From the NCBI GenBank assembly GCA_963823895.1, contig CAWGNG010000035.1:1-64000 (forward strand): DNA of 64,000 nt. The letters are read 5' to 3'. The translations under genes and the position numbers were made by a program. The notes under the pieces were generated by a model. The model was given only the letters and a program-made list of their open reading frames with translations. It did not search any database and was not told the origin of the DNA. The stretch's first letter is position 1, and each line of letters begins with the position of its first letter. Source of the stretch: G963675935 sp963823895 (GTDB lineage: Bacteria; Planctomycetota; Planctomycetia; Pirellulales; Thermoguttaceae). Positions 32,580 through 41,273 of this stretch are shown piece after piece.

Positions 32580-33638
32580 ATGGCAGAAAAATCAACACCG
32601 AAGCGGCGTTCCTCGCGGCAGGCTATGGTCGAGATCGTGGCGGAGGCCGAAAAGGCCGTTGCCGAGCGGAAGGAGACCGAGGCCAAGCCGGAAGAGCGCA
32701 TCGCGGCCAACACCGTCCGTGACGCCGTGGCGGCGGCGGATGCGCTTTCGAGTGACGGCGTGGTCCGTTCGATCGGCGAGTTAAAATCGACGATTGCCCG
32801 CACCCTCACCCAACTTTCCGATCGACTCGAAGAGGAAATCGGCAAGTACAGCCAGATTTGCCGAGCCATCGCGGCCAAAGAGAGCGAGTTGAAGGAGATT
32901 TACGAAATCCAGCGATCCGCGTCGACGCTCCTGGCCTTCCTCGAAACGCAACAGCGCAAGCAGGAGGAGATGCAACGCGAGTATCAGACGGAGAAGGAAC
33001 AGTTGCAGCATGAAATCGAGACCACTCGGGCCGAGTGGGAGACAGAGAAGCAGCAGCGCGAACAAGAGATCAAGGAACGAGACGCCGCGGAACAGAAACG
33101 ACGCCAGCGCGAACTGGAAGAGTACAAGTACACTTTCGCACGGGAACAGCAGCTTGCCCGCGATCGGTCGGGCGACGAACTAGCCAAGGCCCAAAAGGAA
33201 CTGACCGAACGGCAGACGCAACTGGAACGCGAGTGGGGCCAGCGGGAAAAGGCATTGGCCGCGAGCGAGCAGGAGTTGGCGGAGCTTCGGGCGCGGGCCG
33301 CAGGCTTCGCGCACGAGTTGCAGGCGGCGGCCGAAGCGGCCGCCGCCGAGGCCACGCAGCGGGCGGAGCAGCAGCACAAGGCAGCCCAGGAGTTGCTCCG
33401 CGGCGCGCTGGAAGGGGAGAAGAACGTTCTGGCTACGAAGATCGCCGCGTTGGAGCGCACCGTCCAAGAGCAAGCCGAGCAGCTTACCCGGCTCGAACAG
33501 CAGGCCGCGAAGGCCTACGCGCAGGTGCAGGAAATCGCCGTGCGGGCCATCGAAGGCTCAGCCAGCACCAAGCAACTGGCCAACCTTCAGCACCTATTTG
33601 CCGAACAGGTCCGCAAGAGCAGTTCGCCCGAGCGATGA
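32580..33638 (+). CDS. long coiled-coil protein
   Basis: A 352-residue, highly charged protein. After a basic N-terminus (MAEKSTPKRRSSRQAMVEIV), nearly all of residues 15-330 is predicted helix with heptads rich in Glu, Lys, Arg and Gln (KEQLQHEIETTRAEWETEKQ, REQEIKERDAAEQKRRQREL). No membrane segment or catalytic motif. The ATG at 32580 follows GAGGATGCC; an ATG at 32562 is also possible. It might be a scaffold or cytoskeletal protein. It is upstream of the alpha-CTD-like gene by 138 bases, but no known link. Confidence 0.7.
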   Translation: MAEKSTPKRRSSRQAMVEIVAEAEKAVAERKETEAKPEERIAANTVRDAVAAADALSSDGVVRSIGELKSTIARTLTQLSDRLEEEIGKYSQICRAIAAKESELKEIYEIQRSASTLLAFLETQQRKQEEMQREYQTEKEQLQHEIETTRAEWETEKQQREQEIKERDAAEQKRRQRELEEYKYTFAREQQLARDRSGDELAKAQKELTERQTQLEREWGQREKALAASEQELAELRARAAGFAHELQAAAEAAAAEATQRAEQQHKAAQELLRGALEGEKNVLATKIAALERTVQEQAEQLTRLEQQAAKAYAQVQEIAVRAIEGSASTKQLANLQHLFAEQVRKSSSPER

Positions 33639-33776
33639 TGGGGATGATTTCCCCGTTCCCCGACGGTTCGCGGAAATTGCTACTACCCATAGTCGCGGAA
33701 ATTGCTATACTACGCCGTCGGACGATGGGACTGGCCCGCCGTCTGATAGCATCCACCCCTATTTGGGAGGGAACCC

Positions 33777-34079
33777 ATGGGTACCCGCGTTCGACTTCGC
33801 AAAACTGATACGAGAGAAAAGGACATTGCCAACAAGTTGGAGATGAGCACGGCCGAAATCGGCTTGACGGTGCGGACGACGAACTGCCTGGAAGAGCGGG
33901 GCATCTTCACGGTCAGCGACCTGCTGAATTGCACCCGCGAGGATCTGCTGGGCATTTCCAACTTCGGCGAGAAGACGCTGGAGGAGGTTTACAAGGCGTT
34001 GGAAGGAATCGGTTTTTGTCGCGAGGGGCAGGAGACGGCCGGGAGCAGCCCGCCGCGATCTTCTCCCTTGCCCCGCTAA
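33777..34079 (+). CDS. stand-alone RNA polymerase alpha-CTD-like protein
   Basis: A 100-residue protein. Residues about 22-75 match the helix-hairpin-helix fold of the RNA polymerase alpha C-terminal domain: AEIGLTVRTTNCLEERGIFT, VSDLLNCTREDLLGISNFGE, KTLEEVYKALEGIGF. In RpoA this domain contacts UP-element DNA and activators. There is no alpha N-terminal domain, so it cannot assemble as an alpha subunit. A near-tandem GCGGAAATTGCTA repeat (about 33669-33706) and TATACT precede the start. Possible role: a competing or recruiting transcription factor, inferred only. Confidence 0.72.
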   Translation: MGTRVRLRKTDTREKDIANKLEMSTAEIGLTVRTTNCLEERGIFTVSDLLNCTREDLLGISNFGEKTLEEVYKALEGIGFCREGQETAGSSPPRSSPLPR

Positions 34080-34093
34080 CCGCTTCTCACCAA

Positions 34094-34164
34094 GGTGGGG
34101 CAGACATTCCTGTCTGCCGCAAGAAAGTGCGGCACCTCTGGCAGGCAGGAATGTCTGCCCCACC
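34094..34164. repeat. palindromic intergenic repeat (GGTGGGGCAGACATTCC family)
   Basis: Arms GGTGGGGCAGACATTCCTGT and its complement flank an inner small stem (GCAAGAAAGTGCGG). It is the same family as 29299-29366 and 23184-23254, here intergenic after the alpha-CTD-like gene. Confidence 0.85.
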
Positions 34165-34231
34165 GGATACAGTGTCGCCTGTTCTCTCCGTGCGGTGAGA
34201 AAGGCGGGCTAACATCCCGTTGGCGTAATCG

Positions 34232-34307
34232 GTTGTAGGAGGCGGCTCGCGGCGCCGATTGGGTCGCGATTATAATGCAATCGGCGACGGGAGTCGCCTC
34301 CTACAAC
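34232..34307. repeat. palindromic repeat GTTGTAGGAGGCGG ... CGCCTCCTACAAC
   Basis: Arms GTTGTAGGAGGCG and CGCCTCCTACAAC (one mismatch aside) around CGCCGATT...AATCGGCG. It belongs to the same family as 25450-25519. It covers the upstream part of the long membrane-protein frame, so I place that gene's start after it. Confidence 0.7.
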
Positions 34308-34336
34308 GTCCAGGATCGAGCGCGGAGTCCCTTGCC

Positions 34337-35647
34337 TTGGCGCGCCGTTTTCGCTACTACGGGAAGAAACGTGGGCACCGGCGCACCGGTTCGCCAGCCT
34401 TGGCCGGTGTGGCCGAGGCGGTGTTCTCGGCCTTTTTCGTGCTGCTCGGTCTTGCCGGCCTCATGCTGGTGCTCTCGGGCTACGTCGTGCCCGAGTGGCG
34501 GGCCAATCACGAGTTCGTCGAGACCACCTGCCGAGTCCTGGCGAAGCAGATTGGCGAAAAGGACTTCGGCGAAGGGCCGCTCTACCGGCCGGAAGTCAAG
34601 ATTCAGTATGAGGTCGGCGGCGTCGAATACCGCGACTGGCACTATGACGTGCAAAGAGCCTATTCGAGCAGCCGCGAAGACGCGCAGGCCAATCTCGACC
34701 AGTTCGAATTGTACGCGACGGGCCACAAGACCTATTCCTGCTGGTACGACCCGGCGAACCCGAGCGTCGCGGTGCTGGTGCGCGGCTACGGTTGGGTGAG
34801 CTGGCTGACTTTCACCGTGCCGATTTCGTTCATCATCATCGGGGCCGGCGGTTTGGTACACGTGGTGCTGCACTGGGGCAAGTCGGCCGAGCGGCGCGCG
34901 TTGCTGGGGCAGCGGGGCGGCCGGCGAGACCTCTTCGCGGCGGGCGGTGCGGGCCGTCCGCCGTTTCCCACGGTTCCCCCCGGCGCCGACATTACCAATA
35001 GCCCCGGCACAAAGCTCAAGTTTCGCCTGCCGATGGTCAATTCGCCCGGCTGGGCGGTGTTCGGCACGTTGGCGTTTTGTATCGCCTGGAACGGCATTGT
35101 GGCGGCGTTCATCACGATGGCCGTCAGGAGCTACTTCACCGGCAAGCCCGATTGGCTGCTGACGCTGTTCACTGTGCCGTTTGCGGCGATCGGCGTTTGG
35201 GCCATCGTCGCACTGGTGCGGCAATTGCTGGTCGCTACCGGCATCGGACCGACCCTGGTCGAAATCTCCGATCATCCGTTGGCTCCCGGCGGGCAGTACC
35301 GGCTGTTCCTGTCGCAGTCGGGATGGTTGACTATGAATCGGCTGCGGGTTCTGTTGGTGTGCGAGGAGGTCGCAACCTACCGCCAGGGGACCGACACTCG
35401 TACCGAAACCCGCGAGGTCTTTCGCAAGGAGCTCTTTCGCCGCGATACTTTTGAGATTCGCGGCGGGATGCCGTTCGAGTGCGACATCGACTTGACGCTG
35501 CACGAGGGAGCGATGCACTCGTTTGCCGCCAACCATAACGAGATCGCCTGGACGTTGGTCGTCGAGGCGGACGTGGCGGGCTGGCCGGAGTGCAACCGGG
35601 CCTTTCCCGTAATCGTTCGCCCTGCGATGGGAGCACCCAACCGATGA
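34337..35647 (+). CDS. DUF3592-like membrane protein
   Basis: A 436-residue membrane protein. Hydrophobic segments occur early (AEAVFSAFFVLLGLAGLMLV), at FTVPISFIIIGAGGLVHVVL, and in a pair GWAVFGTLAFCIAWNGIVAA plus LLTLFTVPFAAIGVWAIVAL. Between the first two lies a soluble DUF3592-like beta domain with CRVLAKQIGEK, VKIQYEVGGVEYRDW and KTYSCWYDPANPSVAVL. The C-terminal 150 residues have LVEISDHPLAPGGQYRLFLS, an immunoglobulin/arrestin-like strand pattern. The start is unclear: TTG 34337 has a plausible GGAG upstream; the frame stays open to 34259. It is coupled by ATGA to the next gene. Confidence 0.7.
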   Translation: MARRFRYYGKKRGHRRTGSPALAGVAEAVFSAFFVLLGLAGLMLVLSGYVVPEWRANHEFVETTCRVLAKQIGEKDFGEGPLYRPEVKIQYEVGGVEYRDWHYDVQRAYSSSREDAQANLDQFELYATGHKTYSCWYDPANPSVAVLVRGYGWVSWLTFTVPISFIIIGAGGLVHVVLHWGKSAERRALLGQRGGRRDLFAAGGAGRPPFPTVPPGADITNSPGTKLKFRLPMVNSPGWAVFGTLAFCIAWNGIVAAFITMAVRSYFTGKPDWLLTLFTVPFAAIGVWAIVALVRQLLVATGIGPTLVEISDHPLAPGGQYRLFLSQSGWLTMNRLRVLLVCEEVATYRQGTDTRTETREVFRKELFRRDTFEIRGGMPFECDIDLTLHEGAMHSFAANHNEIAWTLVVEADVAGWPECNRAFPVIVRPAMGAPNR

Positions 35648-36063
35648 GCAGCGAACCGAGCGTTGTCATTCGCTTCGAAGGGGACCAGCGCATTCACCGG
35701 CCGGGTGAGCCGCTGGCGGGCGAGTACTGGATCGAAGCGCTCGCAGCCGAACAGACCAAGGCCGTCGAAGTCTCGGTGCTGTGGCACACGGAGGGGAAGG
35801 GGGACGAGGACATGGTGGTGCATGAGTTCTGGCGGCGCGATGCCAGCGACGACCAACCCATCGATCCCCGCCGCCCCGAACGGTTCTCGACAACGTTGCC
35901 CAACAGCCCGTTGAGCTATGACGGACCGATCATCAAGCTGCGTTGGTGCGTGCGCGTCCGCGTCTTTCCACTCCGCGGCAAAGAGATTGTCGGCGAGAAG
36001 CGGTTTCAACTCGGCGACGTGCCGGCGGTCGGCATTCGCAACGTGGTGGCGGAGCCGAGTTAG
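35644..36063 (+). CDS. arrestin/VPS26-like beta-sandwich protein
   Basis: A 139-residue protein. Residues 5-30 (VVIRFEGDQRIHRPGEPLAG) and the pattern of strands with KAVEVSVLWHTEGKGDEDMV and LPNSPLSYDGPIIKLRW resemble arrestin-type N-terminal domains, as does PGEPLAGEYWI. Its ATG overlaps the stop of the membrane protein by four bases, so both are probably made together and may interact; the membrane protein's own C-terminus has a similar pattern. No signal or membrane segment. Confidence 0.55.
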   Translation: MSSEPSVVIRFEGDQRIHRPGEPLAGEYWIEALAAEQTKAVEVSVLWHTEGKGDEDMVVHEFWRRDASDDQPIDPRRPERFSTTLPNSPLSYDGPIIKLRWCVRVRVFPLRGKEIVGEKRFQLGDVPAVGIRNVVAEPS

Positions 36064-36075
36064 CACCAAAGCGCT

Positions 36076-36268
36076 AAGTAAACCACGGAGACACGGAGGA
36101 CACGGAGAAGACGGCCAGAAACAGACAAGAACCACGGACCAACACGGATGAACGCAGATACCACGCGGCGCGTACGAATTGCACGATTGATGTCCGTGTT
36201 GATCGGTGTTTATCTGTGGTTCGGTTTGTTCCCCCCTCCGTGTTCTCCGCGTCTCCGTGGTGAACTCC
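36076..36268. repeat. large imperfect hairpin repeat (ACGGAGACACGGAGG / CCGTGTTCTCCGCG)
   Basis: About 190 bases form a long inverted repeat: AAACCACGGAGACACGGAGG at 36079 matches the complement of CGCGTCTCCGTGGTG near 36248-36262, with inner arms GATGAACGCAGATACC and GGTGTTTATCTGTGG. Similar sequences occur at 47797-47876 and near 21965-22060. It fills most of the gap before the ATPase gene and contains no gene. Confidence 0.65.
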
Positions 36269-36384
36269 TATCGGCACCGCAAATTGACGACGTAGTATCA
36301 GGCGTTTACGAGGATTGACAGGGCCGTTTCGGAGAAAGGGTTTCCCAATTCGTCCCGCGTGCCTCTCCCAATTTGTTCTCTTTC

Positions 36385-36990
36385 ATGTCCAACGAACTTT
36401 CTGATAACCCATTTTGCACGCGGCGCGTTCGGCCGGGGGCGATCCCTTTCTTGTTTCCGCCGGGTGAAGACGTGGAGACGTTGGTGCGGCGGCTGCAACG
36501 CAACGGCTGGTGGGGCGAAATCGTCGGCGGCCACGGCAGCGGCAAATCGGCCTTGCTGGCCACGCTGATTCCGCAGATCGAACAGGCCGGACGGCACGCC
36601 ACGCTTGTCGAACTGCACGACGGCCAACGGCGGCTCCCGTTGGATCTCAGCCGCGACAGCCGGCTTAAGCCGCCGCTGGTTTTGATCGTCGATGGCTATG
36701 AGCAGTTGAGCCGGTGGCGCCGATTTCTGTTAAAACGTCATTGCCGCCGCCGGGGTTGGGGCCTCCTCGTCACGGCCCATGTTTCGGTCGGGCTTCCCGA
36801 ACTCTTCCGAACCGTGGCGTCGCCCGAATTGGCCGAGAGAATCGTAGGGCAACTCATGGCCGGACGTTTGCCTCCATGTACCGCGTCGGAGCTCGCCGCG
36901 TGCCTCGCGCGCCGCGGCGGAAACCTCCGTGAGACGCTGTTCGATCTGTATGACCTTTACGAGCAAAGCCGCTCGTCCGCGGAGAGTTGA
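36385..36990 (+). CDS. small P-loop ATPase
   Basis: A 201-residue protein with a clear Walker A motif (GEIVGGHGSGKSALLATL, near residue 45) and Walker B (PPLVLIVDGYEQLSRWRR). The remainder is a compact AAA/STAND-like fold with no extra domain: a lid with SRWRRFLLKRHCRRRGWGLL and a helical end LAACLARRGGNLRETLFDLY. I chose ATG 36385 over the frame start at 36373. It is monocistronic. The function is unknown; it could process short signals or DNA. Confidence 0.62.
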   Translation: MSNELSDNPFCTRRVRPGAIPFLFPPGEDVETLVRRLQRNGWWGEIVGGHGSGKSALLATLIPQIEQAGRHATLVELHDGQRRLPLDLSRDSRLKPPLVLIVDGYEQLSRWRRFLLKRHCRRRGWGLLVTAHVSVGLPELFRTVASPELAERIVGQLMAGRLPPCTASELAACLARRGGNLRETLFDLYDLYEQSRSSAES

Positions 36991-37318
36991 AACGCCATCG
37001 GCGCCGAGCCGCCTGCTGAAAAGTGGCCGGCGGAAGCCAAGGCAGAGGAGATGCGAGTTCTACAGGACCAATTGTCGCTGAGTGATTTGCGGGAGCGGGG
37101 AGCGACCGTTTTTCCACAATCGTCGCGGTAGGACAGGAGACAATTCCCCCCGGCCGATTGCCCGAAAACGACCGCGAAATCGCCGATAGAAGTCGCCTGC
37201 TGCAATCGAGAATTGATGAGCCGTTTGCAGGGGGGGATTGATCCTTAGCGGAGCGGCGGTTATAGATTAAGTGTGGTCTCGGGCGAAACCTCGTCCCCAC
37301 TTCAGCGGGAGAATCGCA
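36991..37318. other. intergenic region, no gene seen
   Basis: This stretch of 328 bases shows no supported frame. The minus-strand frames here are arginine-rich shadows. The plus strand carries a Shine-Dalgarno GGGAG just before the next start at 37319. Confidence 0.35.
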
Positions 37319-37543
37319 ATGGGTATTCAAAAAGGCGATCACGTGTTAGTCAATGTGGCCCCTTTCATCGGATCGGTGATGCGCGGCAGCGAATCGATCC
37401 CTTGCGAGGTGCTCGACGTGGACGGCATCCAGGTATACGTTCGTGCAGAACCGCCCTATCGCGGCGTATCGTTGTGGGTCTTGTCGAGTTGGGTCGACAG
37501 CCAGCAACGGCAGAAACGAGAGTTGCTCTCCTCGTTGTTGTGA
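37319..37543 (+). CDS. hypothetical protein, 74 residues
   Basis: A small protein MGIQKGDHVLVNVAPFIGSV ... YRGVSLWVLSSWVDSQQRQK. The pattern of short beta strands (DHVLVNVAP, IQVYVRAEPP, SLWVLSSW) suggests a small barrel such as SH3-like, but I do not recognise it. GGGAG precedes the ATG. It is followed by a repeat-containing gap. Confidence 0.5.
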   Translation: MGIQKGDHVLVNVAPFIGSVMRGSESIPCEVLDVDGIQVYVRAEPPYRGVSLWVLSSWVDSQQRQKRELLSSLL

Positions 37544-37842
37544 AAAGTATACGCGGCGCCGGCTCGCTGCTGTCTTTCAACAACATCGCCGCCACCGACG
37601 CACGCCAAGGCGTTGTAATCTCTCGCGATCTCGCCTCTCCCACGATCGCCCACTGCTTTGGCACGAGACCTGCTGTTCTCAGAGCGCCCGACGATGGAAA
37701 TTGCAGGCGGCGACTCCCGTCGCCGCAGCCCGTGTGACAGAGTGTGACAGAGCGGGGAATTCGGCGACGGGAGTTGCCTCCTAGAAATGCCCTTCCGCGG
37801 GTCAAAACGCCGAGAGAACACGCAACACGCAGGAGGCCTCCG
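37544..37842. other. intergenic region with a GGCGACGGGAG palindrome
   Basis: About 300 bases without a supported gene. Around 37695-37790, GCGGCGACTCCCGTCGCCGC and CGGCGACGGGAGTTGCC are half-copies of the palindrome family seen at 25450 and 34232. Confidence 0.4.
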
Positions 37843-38079
37843 ATGAGGACGCGCGGAGTGAAGTTGCTCGATCCGGTGCTCGAAACCTCGCAGGTTGACT
37901 GGCTGCTGTTGCCCGCCGAAGAATGTCCGGCCGAGGAAGACGAAGTGCGGGTGATTTCCAGTCAGTTCCGCAAGCCGCACGAGCCCTGGGGCCACAGCGG
38001 CGCGTTTGTCCTCCCGGTTCGCGTCCGCCGCAGCCGTTGGCGCGTGCTCTTCTGCCAGGAATCGGGGCTGGACAGCTAA
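37843..38079 (+). CDS. hypothetical protein, 78 residues
   Basis: It begins MRTRGVKLLDPVLETSQVDW and contains LLLPAEECPAEEDEVRVISS, ending RVLFCQESGLDS. A strong GGAGG lies about 10 bases upstream, which decides this ATG over the longer frame at 37744. No known motif. It converges with ftcD. Confidence 0.5.
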   Translation: MRTRGVKLLDPVLETSQVDWLLLPAEECPAEEDEVRVISSQFRKPHEPWGHSGAFVLPVRVRRSRWRVLFCQESGLDS

Positions 38080-38135
38080 TCCGCAGGCCCGCCGCAATCC
38101 CATCACGTTCCGGGAGTCGTTGACTCCCGGCTATT

Positions 38136-39337
38136 TCATCTCCCCAGGGTGGCCGGCAGGCCGATGACGTTTTCCTGCACGTCAAACGGCCGAACGTCGC
38201 GCAGGCCCATCGCATTGATGGCAGCTTCCAAGACGTCGACGGGCGGGATGTCGGCGGAACGTCGGTCACGGGCGAGATAGAATTTGCCGGCATCCAAGAG
38301 AGCGGCGTAGGGAATCATGCCGACCAGTTCGCTGCCGGTGACCATCAGCCCGCGATCGGCTGCGAGTTGCCGGGCGCGTTCTAGCACGAGATGCGGCGGC
38401 GTGACGTGGTAATTGGTTAGATTCATGGAAATCTGCGCCGCGCATACTCCTCGACGTACCAGCCGATCGCCTTGCAGAATTGGAACTCGCCGGCGCGGCG
38501 GACGTTCTGGCCGATCACCTTCGGGTAGCTCGGGATCGCGTGGGCGGCGAGTTGGCGAAGCTCGTAGCCGTGGGCCGTTCGACAGTGCTCCTCCGTGCTC
38601 CGCAACGTAGGCCCGACGAATTCACAATTGCCACAAGGGTAATGGTCTTCGGCGTAGACCAACGCCTCGCCGTCGGCGTAGAAAGGGGAAGCCGCGGGCC
38701 GCCGGGCAACGCGCCCCCGTTGGCGCAACTCGTACGCGATGTCGGCGGCCGCCGCTTTGTCGCGTGTGTTCAGCGTGATGTTGAAGGCGATGAGAAACTC
38801 GCGGGCGCCGATGATCGTCGCCCCGCTGCGATGGTTGAGAATCGCCGGACCGCAATCGGGCGTCCAAAAACCGTCGCTGAGCTTCTCGGCCAGGCCCTCG
38901 TATTCGCCGCGGCGGACGTCGGCCAAGTTCTTTCGGCTCGGGTCGGTGGCGGCGGCTTCGTAGAAATAGACGGGAATGCCGAGTTCCTCGCCCACGCGGC
39001 GGCCGACGCGGCAAGCGATCGCCGCGCACTCTTCGAGGGTGACGCCCTCCACCGGAACGAAGGGACAAACGTCGGTCGCGCCCAGGCGGGGATGCTCGCC
39101 GCGGTGCTCGCGCATGTCGATTAGCTCGGCCGCCGTGGCGATCGCCCGAAACGCCGCCTCGGCGGCCGCTTCGGGCGTGCCGATGAAGGTGACGACCGTC
39201 CGATTCGCCCCCGGCCCGGGGTCGACGTGCAGCAGTTTCGCCCCCGGCACCGCCGCGATGGCGTCGGCAATAGCCTTGATCTTGGCCTCGTCTCGGCCTT
39301 CCGAGAAATTGGGGACGCACTCGACGATCTTCGGCAT
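38136..39337 (-). CDS. ftcD: glutamate formimidoyltransferase (one-base frameshift)
   Basis: It catalyses transfer of the formimino group from formiminoglutamate to tetrahydrofolate in histidine degradation. The start MPKIVECVPNFSEGRDEAKI, the block HRGEHPRLGATDVCPFVPVE with catalytic His, and GATIIGAREFLIAFNITL are characteristic of the formiminotransferase domain. After KAIGWYVEEYA, a one-base break near 38436 changes the frame; the remainder MNLTNYHVTPPHLVLERARQ and VTGSELVGMIPYAALLDAGK is the C-terminal subdomain. No cyclodeaminase domain. The ATG at 39337 agrees with the family N-terminus. The frameshift is probably an assembly error. Confidence 0.85.
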
Positions 39338-39443
39338 GGCCGCGACTCCACGGGTCAGTCCAGCGGGCATCCTAAGCAATCCGGCCCGTTGCGACAAGGG
39401 CGAGGGGCCTTGCGGCGGCGGCGGATTGGTGGTAAGAATCATC

Positions 39444-41264
39444 GTGAATTACTTGCGCGCCGCGGAATCCCTTTCAGAAGGCTTTGTCAGTCACGTGAAT
39501 CAGCACCGCAAACTCCAGCAGTGGGTGGCCGAAATGGCTCGGATGTGCGAGCCGGTCCGCATCGTCTGGATCGACGGCTCGGAGGGGGAGCGTGAACAGC
39601 TCACGCAAGAGGCCGTTGCCAGCGGGGAACTGATTCTGTTGAATCAGAAGAAATATCCGGGATGCGTCTACCACCGCACCGCCGCCAACGACGTGGCCCG
39701 CACCGAGCACCTCACCTATATTTGCAGCAGACTCCGCGAGGACGCCGGGCCAACGAACAACTGGATGTCGCCCGAGGAGGGCTATCGCCGGGCGGGCGAG
39801 ATTTTCGCCGGCTCGATGAAGGGGCGAACGATGTACGTCATCCCCTTCTCGATGGGCCCGCTCGGCTCGCCGTTCAGCAAGATCGGCGTCGAACTGACCG
39901 ACAGCATTTACGTCGTGCTGAACATGCGGATCATGACCTGCATCGGCACGGCGGTGTTGGAGCAACTGGGCGCCGACAGTGAGTTTACCAAGTGCCTGCA
40001 CGGCAAGGCCGAACTGGACGTCAATCGCCGGCTGATCCTGCACTTTCCCGAGGATAACACGATCTGGAGTGTCGGCTCGGGCTACGGCGGCAACGTGCTC
40101 CTGGGCAAAAAATGCCTCGCCCTGCGGATCGCCAGCCATCTTGGCCGGCGCGAGGGCTGGCTGGCCGAGCACATGCTGATTATGGGCGTCGAGAGCCCCG
40201 GCGGCCGCGTCGAGTACATCGCAGCGGCCTTCCCCAGCGCGTGCGGCAAGACGAATCTCGCCATGATGATCCCGCCCGAGGGGCTGCGGGCCAAGGGCTA
40301 TCGTGTCTGGACGATCGGCGACGACATCGCTTGGATGCGGATCGACAGCGACGGCCGCCTCTGGGCGATTAACCCGGAGACCGGCTTCTTCGGCGTTGCT
40401 CCCGGAACCAACTCCCGCAGCAACCTGAACATGATGAGGACGATCGACCGCAACACGATTTACACCAACGTCATGCTCGGCAAACAGGGTGGCGTGTGGT
40501 GGGAAGGGGGGGACGGCAAGCCACCCGCGGAGGGCTGGGACTGGCAAGGCCACCCCTGGAAGCCCGGCATGAAGGACGAGAAGGGCAAAGCGGTTCTCGG
40601 CGCTCATCCCAACTCGCGTTTCACCGCGCCGGTCGAGCAGTGCCCCGCCTATCTGTTCCGCGCGGAGAAGCCGCACGGCGTGCCGATTTCAGCGGTCCTT
40701 TTCGGCGGCCGCCGCACGCACCTTACCCCGTTGGTTTACGAGGCGTTCGACTGGGATCACGGCGTTTTCATCGGTGCGACGATGGCCTCCGAACGTACCG
40801 CCGCCCAGATCGGCGCAGTCGGCGAAGTGCGGCGTGACCCGATGGCGATGTTGCCCTTCTGCGGCTATCACATGGGCGATTATTTCGAGCACTGGCTCGC
40901 GATAGGGCGTCGGATGGCCAAGCCGCCGAAGATCTTCCACGTCAATTGGTTCCGCGCCGACGAGAACGGCCGATTCCTCTGGCCCGGCTATGGCGAGAAT
41001 CTGCGGGTAATCGAATGGATTCTCGCCCGCTGCCGCGGCGAGGCCGAGGCCGCGAGGACACCGATCGGCTACGTACCCACGCCGGAAAGCCTCGATCTCA
41101 GCGGCCTTGACATTTCCCAAGAATCGCTCGCCAAGTTGCTGACGGTCGATCGGGCCGACTGGTATCAGGAAACCGAGCAGATCGCCGGCTTCTTCCAGAC
41201 GTTTGGCGACCGGCTTCCGCCGGTCTTACGGCAGCAACTTGATGAGTTACGTCGCGAGCTCCGC
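39444..41264 (+). CDS. pckG: phosphoenolpyruvate carboxykinase (GTP)
   Basis: A GTP-type PEPCK of about 607 residues, interconverting oxaloacetate and PEP. Key parts: FSMGPLGSPFSKIGVELTDS, EYIAAAFPSACGKTNLAMM (the kinase P-loop with the reactive Cys), TIGDDIAWMRIDSDG with the metal Asp, GVAPGTNSRSNLN and PHGVPISAVLFGGRR. A GTG at 39444 is my start; TTG 39453 is also possible. The reading frame does not stop after ELRRELR but continues into the N-terminus of the adjacent aminotransferase, so the real stop is missing or the two are fused; I end the gene at that homology boundary. Confidence 0.9.
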
Positions 41265-41273
41265 ACGCCGATT

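Noticed and set aside
34301..35536. 411-residue minus-strand frame
   Set aside because: Antisense of the membrane protein gene; Arg/His-rich, no hydrophobic segments.
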